DNA of 64,000 bases from JAFIEN01 sp051859505. GTDB lineage: Bacteria > Pseudomonadota > Alphaproteobacteria > Rhodobacterales > Rhodobacteraceae. Location: contig JBHYFN010000018.1 of assembly GCA_051859505.1 (NCBI GenBank), forward strand, positions 5,254-69,253, written 5' to 3'. Every line of letters starts with the position of its first letter. The first letter of the stretch is position 1. Below, one piece after another: positions 8,205 to 16,702 of the stretch. The notes below the pieces were generated by a model. The model was not told where the DNA came from, did not search any database, and was given only the letters and a program-made list of their open reading frames with translations. The position numbers were made by a program, and so were the translations under genes.

Positions 8205-8361
8205 GGCTGTTGCGCCAAAGCCCATGGGCCGGTGCCTTGACGCCACGAAATCCGTGACTTCGCGTGACAACGACCTAGAATGCCGGAAAGGTCTTGGATC
8301 GCCCGTTCCTGCAACGGGGCGTAACCGAAGCCGGCACAGGGACAGACTTCAGGGAGATCGG

Positions 8362-9570
8362 ATGATCCTGACAACCACCGCCGGGCAGGACAACCTGCCC
8401 CGCTATTTCGTACCCGTCTTCGAGAAGATCCTGAACATCCCCCGTGGCCGGGTCGATATCATCCTGCCCGACGGCCGGCACTTCCGGGCCGAGGGCAAGG
8501 GGCCGGGCTTCGTGGCCGAGGTCCATGTCCACAATCCCGACCTCTTTGCCCGGCTGATCCGCGAAGGCGATCTGGGCTTTTCCGAGGCCTATCTGGATGG
8601 CTGGTGGTCCACGCCCGATCTGATGGCCTTCATGGATCTCGTGCATGACGAGGCCGAAGAGATCTATGACGGCTTTCCCGGTCAGGCGCTTGTGCGCGCC
8701 TACGAGAAGCTGCGCTTCTGGTTGCAGTCCAATTCGCGCCGGCAGGCGAAGAAGAACATCTCCTACCATTACGACCTGGGCAACGAGTTCTACAGCCTCT
8801 GGCTGGACGAGACGATGACCTATTCCAGCGCCAAGTTCGAGACCGGGCAGGAAAGCCTCGAACGGGCGCAGGAACAGAAATACGCCAGCATCATCGACGA
8901 GATGGGCGCCCAACCCGGCGATCATATCCTCGAGATCGGCTGCGGCTGGGGCGGTTTCGCCGAATATGCCGCCGGGCAGCGGGGGCTGAAGGTCACGGGC
9001 CTGACGATCAGCGAAGAGCAATACAAGTTCGCCGTCGAGCGGATCGAGAAGGCGGGGCTCTCCGACCGGGTCAGCTTCAAGTTGCAGGATTACCGCGACG
9101 AGCGGGGCCAATATGACGGCATCGCCTCGATCGAGATGTTCGAGGCGGTGGGCGAGAAATACTGGCCCGCCTATTTCGATACCCTGCGCGAACGCCTCAA
9201 GCCCGGGCGCAATGCCACGCTGCAGATCATCCTCGTGCAGGACGCCCGCTTTGACGCCTATCGCAAGGGCGTTGATTTCATTCAGCGTTACATCTTTCCC
9301 GGCGGCATGCTGCCCGGCCCCAGCGTGCTGCGCCGCGAGGTCGAGAAGGCGGGGCTGTCGGTCGCCCATTCCATCGAATTCGGCAAAAGCTACGGCCTGA
9401 CGCTGCGCCGCTGGCACGAGACGTTCAACGAAAAGTGGGATCAGGTCTCGGCCCTGGGCTTCGACGAGCGGTTTCGGCGGATGTGGAACTTCTACCTCAC
9501 CTCTTGCGCGGCCACTTTCGATAGTGGAATCTGTGACGTGACGCAGATCACGGTGACGCGACCCGGCTAG
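8362..9570 (+). CDS. cfa: Cyclopropane-fatty-acyl-phospholipid synthase
   Basis: The 402-residue enzyme methylates double bonds of membrane phospholipid acyl chains using S-adenosylmethionine. The SAM-binding motif ILEIGCGWGGF sits near residue 188. Family blocks SYHYDLGNEFYSLWLD, MTYSSAKF and IASIEMFEAVGEKYW follow in order, with FIFPGG-like YIFPGGMLPG near the C-terminus. The ATG follows CAGGGAGATCGG. It lies 157 bases after phr and just before trgA, matching the R. sphaeroides oxidative-stress neighbourhood where CFA synthase protects against singlet oxygen. Confidence 0.95.
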   Translation: MILTTTAGQDNLPRYFVPVFEKILNIPRGRVDIILPDGRHFRAEGKGPGFVAEVHVHNPDLFARLIREGDLGFSEAYLDGWWSTPDLMAFMDLVHDEAEEIYDGFPGQALVRAYEKLRFWLQSNSRRQAKKNISYHYDLGNEFYSLWLDETMTYSSAKFETGQESLERAQEQKYASIIDEMGAQPGDHILEIGCGWGGFAEYAAGQRGLKVTGLTISEEQYKFAVERIEKAGLSDRVSFKLQDYRDERGQYDGIASIEMFEAVGEKYWPAYFDTLRERLKPGRNATLQIILVQDARFDAYRKGVDFIQRYIFPGGMLPGPSVLRREVEKAGLSVAHSIEFGKSYGLTLRRWHETFNEKWDQVSALGFDERFRRMWNFYLTSCAATFDSGICDVTQITVTRPG

Positions 9571-9607
9571 GCCGGGCGGCGCGGTCCGGTCAGAAGGAGC
9601 AGTGCCG

Positions 9608-10048
9608 ATGCCTACCGCCGCGAAAGTCGTCGCCGCGATCCTGTTTGCGGCTCTGGCCTGGGTCACGTCGGAAATGATCAAGCCGCTGTTTCCCGACGAA
9701 CGCAATGTCGGCCGGTTTTCCGAGGTCAACGCGGTGATCGGCCTTTTCGTCGGCTGGATCGTGGCGGGCAGCCGGGCCAAGACGACGCTGGCCAATGCGG
9801 TCAGCTACGGGCTGACGGCGACGGTTGCCCTCGTCTTCTGGAGTTTGCTGCTGCAGAGCTTCGGAGAGATGATCCGCTTCTCGCTCAACAAGCGCTATGA
9901 CGGCCCGGCCGAGGCGGTGATCGGCGTCTTCTCGCTGATGTATGAATACGGGATGCTGATGGCCGAGCTGCATGTGATCGCCACGCTGGTGATCGGCGGG
10001 ATCCTGGCCGGGCTGATCACCGAATTCTTCGGGCGCCGGTTCCGCTGA
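9608..10048 (+). CDS. trgA: TrgA-family membrane protein (tellurite resistance)
   Basis: This 146-residue protein has about four hydrophobic segments (near 5-20, 42-58, 66-86 and 112-136). It matches TrgA of the R. sphaeroides trgAB-cysK tellurite-resistance locus in sequence character and in gene order. An AGAAGGAGC ribosome site supports the ATG at 9608 over the GTG at 9602. The stop lies two bases before the next start, so trgA and trgB are a translationally tight pair. The biochemical function is not established; a role in membrane oxidative stress is inferred from neighbours. Confidence 0.8.
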   Translation: MPTAAKVVAAILFAALAWVTSEMIKPLFPDERNVGRFSEVNAVIGLFVGWIVAGSRAKTTLANAVSYGLTATVALVFWSLLLQSFGEMIRFSLNKRYDGPAEAVIGVFSLMYEYGMLMAELHVIATLVIGGILAGLITEFFGRRFR

Positions 10049-10050
10049 AC

Positions 10051-11202
10051 ATGGGGCTTTTCCTCTATGGCACGCTGATGCATGCGCCCTTGTTCGAGGC
10101 GCTGGCCGGCGGGCCGGTCGCGGGGGCAAGGCGGCTCGAGGCGCGGCTGGCCGGGCACCGGGTCGAAAGGGTGGCCGATGCGCGCTATCCGCTGATCCGG
10201 CAGGCGGAAGGGGGCGAGGCGACCGAGTCGACGTGGGCCACAGGGCATCTCTGGATCGACCTTGATCCCGCGGTGCGCGCGCGGCTGGATGCCTATGAGC
10301 TGGCCTTTGGCTATGCCCTTTGCCGGATCGAGGTGCAAAGCGCGCAAGGCCCGCTTGTGGCCGAGGCCTATTTCCCGCCCGAAGGGCTACAGGGTTCGGG
10401 CGAGCTGTGGTCGCTGGACGATTGGCTGGCGGGAGAGGGGGACGAGATGGTCCTTGCCGCCGAAGAGATCGCGGCCCATGACCCGCCCCTTTCGCCTGCC
10501 GAGATCGCCCGCCAATGGCCGATGATCACCGCGCGCGCCGCGGCGCGGGCGCGGGCGGCCCGAACGCCGGTGCCGGCGCAACGGCGCCATGCGGCAACGC
10601 CCGGCGATTACGACTGGCGCCGGCTGCGCCCGCCCTCGGGCGGGTTCTTCAAGCTGGATGCGATGGAAATGGCGCATCGCCGCTTTGACGGCTCAAGGGC
10701 CACGGGACTTACGCGCGAGGTTCTGGTCGGGGTCGATGCCGCGCTTGTGCTGCCCTATGATGCGGCGCGCGACCGGGTTTTGCTGGTCGAACAGTTCCGC
10801 ACCGGCCCCGCCCGGCGCGGCGACCGTAACCCCTGGACGCTGGAACCCGTGGCGGGCATCGTCGATGGCGACGAGTCCCCCGAAGAGGCCGCGCGGCGCG
10901 AGGCCTTTGAAGAGGCGGGCATCGCCGCCATGGCGCTTGAGGCGATGTTCGCCTTCTATCCGTCGCCCGGATCCAGCTCGGACCATTTCCAGTGTTTCCT
11001 CGGGCTCTGCGACCTGCCCGATGACCACCCCGCCTTTGGCGGGCTCGAGGCCGAGTCCGAGGATCTGCGCCTCCATATCCTGCCGCGCGCCGACGCGCTG
11101 GGGTTGATCGAAAAGGGCGAGGTGACGGCAGGTCCGCTGATCGCGATGCTCTATTGGCTTGACCGGAGGAGAGGCGGGCAGGGGGCTTTCGGCTTGGCTT
11201 GA
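10051..11202 (+). CDS. trgB: TrgB-like fusion: gamma-glutamylcyclotransferase-like plus NUDIX hydrolase
   Basis: This 383-residue two-domain protein starts MGLFLYGTLMHAPL, the glycine/tyrosine signature of the gamma-glutamylcyclotransferase (AIG2-like) fold, which covers about 1-150. After a basic Ala/Arg linker, an ADP-ribose pyrophosphatase-type NUDIX domain covers about 190-375. Its NUDIX box lies near 270-292, with catalytic core REAFEEAGI. It is immediately downstream of trgA and upstream of cysK, as in the R. sphaeroides tellurite locus. The fusion suggests turnover of a glutathione-derived and a nucleotide-derived metabolite in redox stress; that is inference. Confidence 0.85.
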   Translation: MGLFLYGTLMHAPLFEALAGGPVAGARRLEARLAGHRVERVADARYPLIRQAEGGEATESTWATGHLWIDLDPAVRARLDAYELAFGYALCRIEVQSAQGPLVAEAYFPPEGLQGSGELWSLDDWLAGEGDEMVLAAEEIAAHDPPLSPAEIARQWPMITARAAARARAARTPVPAQRRHAATPGDYDWRRLRPPSGGFFKLDAMEMAHRRFDGSRATGLTREVLVGVDAALVLPYDAARDRVLLVEQFRTGPARRGDRNPWTLEPVAGIVDGDESPEEAARREAFEEAGIAAMALEAMFAFYPSPGSSSDHFQCFLGLCDLPDDHPAFGGLEAESEDLRLHILPRADALGLIEKGEVTAGPLIAMLYWLDRRRGGQGAFGLA

Positions 11203-11252
11203 GTTCGCGGCCTCTGCCCCCTACACAGGCGCAACAAGCGAAAGGCCCCGAG

Positions 11253-12290
11253 ATGACCGCGATCAAGACTGACCTCTCTGCCGCCGTCGGCAACACGCCC
11301 CTGATCCGGCTGCGCGCCGCCTCCGAGGCGACGGGCTGCGAGATTCTGGGCAAGGCCGAATTCATGAACCCCGGCCAGTCGGTCAAGGATCGCGCCGCCC
11401 TTTACATCATCCGCGATGCGGTGGCGCGGGGCGACCTCAAGCCCGGCGGCACCATTGTCGAGGGGACAGCCGGCAATACCGGCATCGGGCTGGCGCTGGT
11501 GGGCGCCTCGATGGGGTTCAAGACCGTCATCGTGATCCCCGAAACCCAAAGCCAGGAAAAGAAGGACATGCTGCGCCTTGCGGGGGCCGAGCTCGTGCAG
11601 GTGCCCGCCGCGCCCTATCGCAATCCCAACAATTACGTCCGCTATTCCGGCCGTCTGGCCGAGGCGCTGGCAAAGACCGATCCCAATGGCGTGATCTGGG
11701 CCAACCAGTTCGACAATGTGGCCAACCGTCAGGCCCATATCGAAACCACCGGCCCCGAGATCTGGGACCAGACCGGGGGCAAGGTGGATGGCTTCATCTG
11801 CGCCGTGGGTTCGGGCGGCACGCTGGCGGGCGTGGCGATGGCGCTGCAGGGCAAGGGCGTCAAGATCGGGCTGGCCGATCCCGATGGCGCGGCACTGCAC
11901 AGCTTCTACACGACCGGAGAGCTGAAATCCTCGGGCGACTCGATCACCGAAGGCATCGGGCAGGGCCGGATCACCGCCAATCTGGAGGGCTTCACCCCCG
12001 ATTTCAGCTACAACATCCCCGATAGCGAGGCGCTGCCCATCGTCTTTGACCTGCTGGAGCATGAGGGGCTGTGCCTGGGCGGATCCTCGGGCATCAATGT
12101 CGCCGGTGCGATCCGCATGGCGCGCGAGATGGGGCCGGGTCACACCATCGTGACGATCCTGTGCGATTACGGCACGCGCTATCAGTCCAAACTCTTCAAC
12201 CCCGATTTCCTGCACGGGCGCGGCCTGCCGGTGCCAAGCTGGATCGACCGGGCGCCGGCCTCGATCCCCGGTGTGTTCGAGGACTCATGA
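11253..12290 (+). CDS. cysK: Cysteine synthase A (O-acetylserine sulfhydrylase)
   Basis: The 345-residue PLP enzyme makes cysteine from O-acetylserine and sulfide. The cofactor lysine is K45 in NPGQSVKDRAAL; the phosphate loop EGTAGNTGIG and the PLP-ring motif GGSSGINV are present. The protein is about 30 residues longer at the C-terminus than enterobacterial CysK, as is common in this family in Rhodobacteraceae. It ends the trgA-trgB-cysK block; its stop overlaps the next gene's start (ATGA). Cysteine supply fits a thiol role in tellurite and oxidant resistance. Confidence 0.93.
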   Translation: MTAIKTDLSAAVGNTPLIRLRAASEATGCEILGKAEFMNPGQSVKDRAALYIIRDAVARGDLKPGGTIVEGTAGNTGIGLALVGASMGFKTVIVIPETQSQEKKDMLRLAGAELVQVPAAPYRNPNNYVRYSGRLAEALAKTDPNGVIWANQFDNVANRQAHIETTGPEIWDQTGGKVDGFICAVGSGGTLAGVAMALQGKGVKIGLADPDGAALHSFYTTGELKSSGDSITEGIGQGRITANLEGFTPDFSYNIPDSEALPIVFDLLEHEGLCLGGSSGINVAGAIRMAREMGPGHTIVTILCDYGTRYQSKLFNPDFLHGRGLPVPSWIDRAPASIPGVFEDS

Positions 12291-14944
12291 CCCGCGCGCG
12301 CGCCGGGCGGTTCCTGCTTGGCAGCCTGCACCGGCTGGGCGCCCTCTGGCTGGGCGCCCTCTGGTTGCCCGTCCTCTGTTTTACTGCCCTCTGGTTGACC
12401 CTCAGCGCAAGCCTCCTGACCGCCCAGGAGGCACCGCCTCCGGCCGACCCGCGCACGGGCGGACCCTCTGCCGCCACCCAGCCCGCCACCCAAGCGGCGA
12501 CCCCGGGCGCCACGACATCGCTCGGAGCGGATTACGCGGAATGGGAGATGGTCGCGGCCCGGGCCGAGGCAACCTTGCAGACGGGCCGGGCCACGACCTT
12601 TGCGCTGCAGCGGACGCGGGCCGAGCTGGTGATCTGGCGCGACATCTTCCTGGCCGAACAGGGGGTGAATGCCGCGCGCATCGCCACGGTGCAGTCGCAG
12701 ATCGCAGCCCTTGGCCCGGTGCCCGCCGAGGGCGCCCCGCTCGAGGATCCGCGTGTCGCCGAACGCCGGGCCGAGCTCGAGGCGCAGCTGGCCGAATTGC
12801 GCGCCCCCGCGATCATGGCGGCCGAGGCCTATGCCCGCGCCAATGGCATGATCGGCGAGATCGACAGCCAGCTGCGGTCGCGCCAGACCACCCAGCTCAT
12901 GACGCGCGGGATCTCTCCGCTCGCGCCGGCCGCCTGGATCGAGGCCTGGAACGCCATCACCAACCGCAGCATGGGGCTGTGGAAAGAGGTCAACACCTCG
13001 CTCCGCAGCGAGGTCCGGCGCGAGACGCTGCGCAAGAACTGGCCCTCGGTGCTGTTCTACCTCGCGCTTTCGGGGGTGATCCTGTTCCGTGCACGGCGCT
13101 GGATCGACATGTTCGAGGTCGAGGTCGTGCGCCTCGTGCCGCGGGCGAACCGGATCCTGCGGCTGCTGTTCTCGACCAGCGCGGTGCTGGTGCCCTATCT
13201 GGGCCTCCTGGCGCTGACCTGGGCGTTCGAGGCTTCGGGGATGTTCGGCTTCCGCGCGACCCAGCTGATCAATACCGTGCCGCTCGCGGGGCTTCTGGCG
13301 CTGACCGGGCACTGGCTGGCCGATCAGTTCATGTCGCGCAGCTACGAGGCGCCGCCGCCCTTCGACTTTTCCGACAATCGCAAGGCCAAGGGCCGGCGGC
13401 TGATCGTGCAGGCGGGATGGGTGATGGCGGCGGTCACGCTGTGGCAGGCCTTTCTTGCCACCGGCGATATCGTGCCCCATGCCCGGGCCGCGCTGTCCCT
13501 GCCGTTCGATCTGGCGCTGGCCTTCGTGCTGTTCCGGCTGGGCAAGCTGTTCAGCCGCACCACGGCCGCGGTGCAGGAGGGCGAACCCGACGGCACCACC
13601 TTCCGGCGCAACACCTTGCGCTTTGTCGGGCGGCTGACGATGCTGACGGCGACGCTGGCTCCGACGCTGGCGATCATCGGCTTTTCCGCGGCGGCGGCGG
13701 CGATCCTTGTGCCGACAGTCTCGACGCTGTTCGTGCTGGCGGTCGTGGTGCGGCTGCAATGGCTGGCGCATGACCTGTACAGCCTTGTCCTGCGCTCGGA
13801 AGAGGCGAGCCGCGACGCGCTGATCCCGGTGCTGGTGGGGATCCTCCTGCTTTTGCTGGCGCTGCCGGTTCTGGCGGTGGTCTGGGGCGCGCGGGTCGAG
13901 GATCTGGTCGAGATCTGGGCCCGCTTCCGCGAAGGCGTGAGCTTTGGCGATACCCGCATCTCGCCCTCGGATCTGGTGGCGCTGGTCGTCGTCTTCGGCA
14001 TCGGCTACGCCCTGACCCGGCTGATCCAGAGCACGCTGCGCACCACGATCCTGCCGCGCACCAAGCTTGATCCCGGCGGGCGCATGGCGGTGGTGGCGGG
14101 CGTCGGCTATGTCGGGATCTTCGTCGCGGCCGTTGCGGCGATTTCCTCGGCCGGGCTGGATCTGTCGAACCTTGCCATCGTGGCCGGCGCGCTGTCGGTG
14201 GGCATCGGCTTTGGCCTGCAGAACATCGTGTCGAACTTCGTCTCGGGCATCATCCTGCTGATCGAGCGCCCGATCGGCGAGGGCGACTGGATCGAGGTCA
14301 ACGGCAACATGGGCTATGTGCGCGACATCTCGGTCCGCTCGACCCGGATCGAGACCTTCGACCGCACCGATGTGATCGTGCCGAACTCGGATCTGGTCAG
14401 CGGGCAGGTCACGAACTGGACGCGCGGCAATTCGGTCGGCCGGGTGATCATCCCGGTGGGCGTGGCCTATGGCACCGACACAAGGACGGTCGAGGGCATC
14501 CTGCGCAAGGTCGCCGAGGCGCATCCGATGGTGGTTCTGACGCCGCCGCCCTCGGTCATCTTCATCGGGTTCGGGGCGGATTCGCTGAATTTCGAGATCC
14601 GCGCCGTGATCCGCGACGTGAATTTCTCGATGGCGGTGCGGTCCGAGACGAACCATGCCATCGCCCAGGCCTTTGCCGAGAACGGGATCGAGATCCCCTT
14701 CGCGCAGCGCGACATCTGGTTGCGCAACCCCGAGGCGCTGCATCCCGGCGCGACAGGCGATCCCGCCGCCCCGCCGCCCGGCCCACCACCCAATCCGCCG
14801 CCCAACCCGGCCCCCACCGCCGCCGAGCCCGCCCCGCAAGCGCCGCAGCGCGACGCATTCGCCCCCGAGGTCGAGCTCGATCAGGACGCCGGAGAGTCGG
14901 ATGGGGGCGGGTCCGAAGGCGGCCCGCAGGATCAGGGCGGCTGA
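12287..14944 (+). CDS. Large MscS-family mechanosensitive channel with DUF3772 domain
   Basis: The 885-residue protein has a signal peptide or first helix (about 1-45), a periplasmic coiled-coil DUF3772-type region (about 80-230), and about ten membrane helices. The MscS core contains the pore-helix pattern LSVGIGFGLQNIVSNF near residue 640, followed by the beta-domain with GDWIEVNG and VPNSDLVSGQVTNWT. A Pro/Ala-rich tail covers about 822-885. Such MscS/MscK-like proteins release solutes on osmotic downshock in the inner membrane. The start overlaps the cysK stop. Neighbour context gives no further function. Confidence 0.9.
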   Translation: MTRARAGRFLLGSLHRLGALWLGALWLPVLCFTALWLTLSASLLTAQEAPPPADPRTGGPSAATQPATQAATPGATTSLGADYAEWEMVAARAEATLQTGRATTFALQRTRAELVIWRDIFLAEQGVNAARIATVQSQIAALGPVPAEGAPLEDPRVAERRAELEAQLAELRAPAIMAAEAYARANGMIGEIDSQLRSRQTTQLMTRGISPLAPAAWIEAWNAITNRSMGLWKEVNTSLRSEVRRETLRKNWPSVLFYLALSGVILFRARRWIDMFEVEVVRLVPRANRILRLLFSTSAVLVPYLGLLALTWAFEASGMFGFRATQLINTVPLAGLLALTGHWLADQFMSRSYEAPPPFDFSDNRKAKGRRLIVQAGWVMAAVTLWQAFLATGDIVPHARAALSLPFDLALAFVLFRLGKLFSRTTAAVQEGEPDGTTFRRNTLRFVGRLTMLTATLAPTLAIIGFSAAAAAILVPTVSTLFVLAVVVRLQWLAHDLYSLVLRSEEASRDALIPVLVGILLLLLALPVLAVVWGARVEDLVEIWARFREGVSFGDTRISPSDLVALVVVFGIGYALTRLIQSTLRTTILPRTKLDPGGRMAVVAGVGYVGIFVAAVAAISSAGLDLSNLAIVAGALSVGIGFGLQNIVSNFVSGIILLIERPIGEGDWIEVNGNMGYVRDISVRSTRIETFDRTDVIVPNSDLVSGQVTNWTRGNSVGRVIIPVGVAYGTDTRTVEGILRKVAEAHPMVVLTPPPSVIFIGFGADSLNFEIRAVIRDVNFSMAVRSETNHAIAQAFAENGIEIPFAQRDIWLRNPEALHPGATGDPAAPPPGPPPNPPPNPAPTAAEPAPQAPQRDAFAPEVELDQDAGESDGGGSEGGPQDQGG

Positions 14945-14993
14945 GCGGGGCGGCTGAGCGGGGCGGTTGAGCGGGGCGGTTGAGCGGGGCAGG
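14942..14993. repeat. Four tandem 13-bp repeats at the end of the MscS gene
   Basis: Units of TGAGCGGGGCGGC (or T) start at 14942, 14955, 14968 and 14981; the last unit diverges at its end. The first unit contains the TGA stop of the MscS-family gene, so every unit carries an in-register TGA. It looks like a small slippage expansion and no function is evident. Confidence 0.8.
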
Positions 14994-15081
14994 GCCACGC
15001 CCCTCGGGCGGATTTGCGTGGATTGACCGCGATGGCGGCGGCTGGCTAGTCTGCGGGTTCAAACTGTCGAAAGGGTGCGGG

Positions 15082-15702
15082 ATGCGGTCTTGTGGGGTGG
15101 CCCTTCTGGTCGTGTTGGTGTCTGCCGGGGCGCCGGCCGTCGCCTTGCAGTTCGAAGGCTGCACCAAGGTCCAGATGGAAAAGGCCGGCGATGCCGTGGC
15201 GCAGGCCAAGGAGATGACCGAAATCGCGCTCGAGGCCTTTGGCAACACGCAGGATTACCTGCGCTGGTTCGGCACCTACAGCACCGCCAATGCGACGACG
15301 GTGCAGACCAACCTCACGGCGATCGACCTTGTCCTGGGCACGGATGCGATCACGCTGGTCTGCAACCGGGTGGGGCGCGAAGGGTGCATGGCCGACACTT
15401 TCGCCAATGTCTGGCCGGACAAGCCCTTCGTGATCAACCTCTGCCCCGGTTTCTTCAACATGCCCGCCGTGATCGAGCTGCATCCCGGGCATCCGGATTT
15501 CCAGAACGGCTCGCGCGAGGGCACGATCATTCACGAGGTGAGCCATTTCACCGTCATCGCGGGCACCGAAGACGAATGCTATTCGCGCCGGGTCTGTTCC
15601 AACATGGCGCGGAACGATCCCCGCAGGGCGATCAACAATGCCGACAGCTATCAGTATTTCGTCGAGGATGTGTTTCTGGGGGCGGAACTCGCCAAGGAAT
15701 GA
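15082..15702 (+). CDS. Secreted deuterolysin-like (M35/aspzincin) metallopeptidase
   Basis: The 206-residue protein has a signal peptide ending near residue 20 (APAVALQ). The zinc motif HEVSH is at 151-155, followed by GTEDECY at 161-167, which fits the aspzincin HExxH plus GTxDxxY signature with D164 as third ligand. Several cysteines suggest disulfides in the periplasm or outside. M35 peptidases are better known from fungi and some gammaproteobacteria. It stands alone upstream of the Pho region. Its targets are unknown; the catalytic call is a motif inference. Confidence 0.75.
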   Translation: MRSCGVALLVVLVSAGAPAVALQFEGCTKVQMEKAGDAVAQAKEMTEIALEAFGNTQDYLRWFGTYSTANATTVQTNLTAIDLVLGTDAITLVCNRVGREGCMADTFANVWPDKPFVINLCPGFFNMPAVIELHPGHPDFQNGSREGTIIHEVSHFTVIAGTEDECYSRRVCSNMARNDPRRAINNADSYQYFVEDVFLGAELAKE

Positions 15703-15820
15703 TCCGGCGGCCCCGGGGCCCGCATCTGGCGGGCAGGGGCCCCCCAACGTGTCACGGGCACGGCGGGCGCGGCGGGTGTGGCGGGCGCGCCTGACGGCCG
15801 TGTGACCCTGCGCTTGCAAA

Positions 15821-15853
15821 TGTCATATACCCGTTACAGAACCGTCACAGAAG
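15821..15853 (+). promoter_or_regulatory. Pho box: three 11-bp direct repeats upstream of phoU
   Basis: TGTCATATACC (15821), CGTTACAGAAC (15832) and CGTCACAGAAG (15843) are consecutive 11-bp units, resembling the CTGTCAT-plus-four-bases units recognised by phosphorylated PhoB. They lie about 130 bases upstream of phoU-phoB, suggesting positive autoregulation under phosphate limitation. Confidence 0.6.
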
Positions 15854-15981
15854 CATTGCGCAGCCTGCTTATCTCGCGTGGCGGGGCTGGGCGCCGGCGC
15901 GCGCGTTGACCCCGCCAAGGCGCTGCAGTCCAACGGCCCGACGGGTGTGGCGCAAGCAAACAACTGGATCGGAACAGTCTC

Positions 15982-16698
15982 ATGACCGGCAATGACCCCC
16001 ATACGGTTTCGGCCTATGACCGCGACCTCGAAGTGCTGCAGGCGATCATCGTCAAGATGGGGGGGCTGGTCGAGGATGCGATCCTGAACGGCTCGGACGC
16101 CCTGGCCCGGCGTGACCGGGAACTGGCCGACCGTGTGCGCAAGGCCGACAAGCTGATCGACGCGCTGGAAGAGCAAGTGAACGACGCGGCGGCCAAGACG
16201 ATTGCGCTGCGTGCGCCGATGGCGACGGATCTGCGCGTCATCCTCGCGGTGCTCAAGCTGGCGGGATCGCTGGAACGGGTGGGCGATTACGCCAAGAACA
16301 TCGCCAAGCGCACCACGGTCCTGGCCGAGTTGCGCCCGATCGACGGGGCCGAGGTGACGCTGCGGCGCATGGCGCGCGATGTGCAGCTGATGCTGAAGGA
16401 CACGCTTGACGCCTTCGTGCGCCGCGATGTGGCCCTGGCGCGCGATGTGGTGACGCGCGATCAGGATGTCGATCAGATGTACAACGCGCTGTTTCGCGAA
16501 TTCCTGACCTTCATGATGGAGGATCCGCGCCAGATCACCGCCTGCATGCATCTGCATTTCATCGCCAAGAACATGGAGCGGATGGGCGATCTGGTCACCA
16601 ACATGGCCGAGCAGGTGATCTATCTTACCACCGGCGAGCGGCCGGCCGAGGAACGCCCCAAGAGCGACGAGACCCCGTTCATCTCGGCGCCGGGCTGA
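15982..16698 (+). CDS. phoU: Phosphate signalling regulator PhoU
   Basis: The 238-residue helical protein has two PhoU three-helix repeats. Metal-binding or contact segments LKLAGSLERVGDYAKNIAKR (about 86-105) and FIAKNMERMGDLVTNMAEQ (about 193-211) are the characteristic duplicated motifs. PhoU connects the Pst phosphate transporter to the PhoR kinase and keeps the Pho regulon off when phosphate is plentiful. It is followed after four bases by phoB; pst genes are not in this window, though pstSCAB-phoU-phoB is a common order, so here phoU-phoB stands apart. Confidence 0.95.
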   Translation: MTGNDPHTVSAYDRDLEVLQAIIVKMGGLVEDAILNGSDALARRDRELADRVRKADKLIDALEEQVNDAAAKTIALRAPMATDLRVILAVLKLAGSLERVGDYAKNIAKRTTVLAELRPIDGAEVTLRRMARDVQLMLKDTLDAFVRRDVALARDVVTRDQDVDQMYNALFREFLTFMMEDPRQITACMHLHFIAKNMERMGDLVTNMAEQVIYLTTGERPAEERPKSDETPFISAPG

Positions 16699-16702
16699 AA
16701 CC

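Noticed and set aside
8296..8326. Sigma-E type promoter (GGATC ... GTAAC) upstream of cfa
   Set aside because: Both elements are mismatched and the spacer is about two bases too long compared with known sigma-E promoters, so I did not list it.
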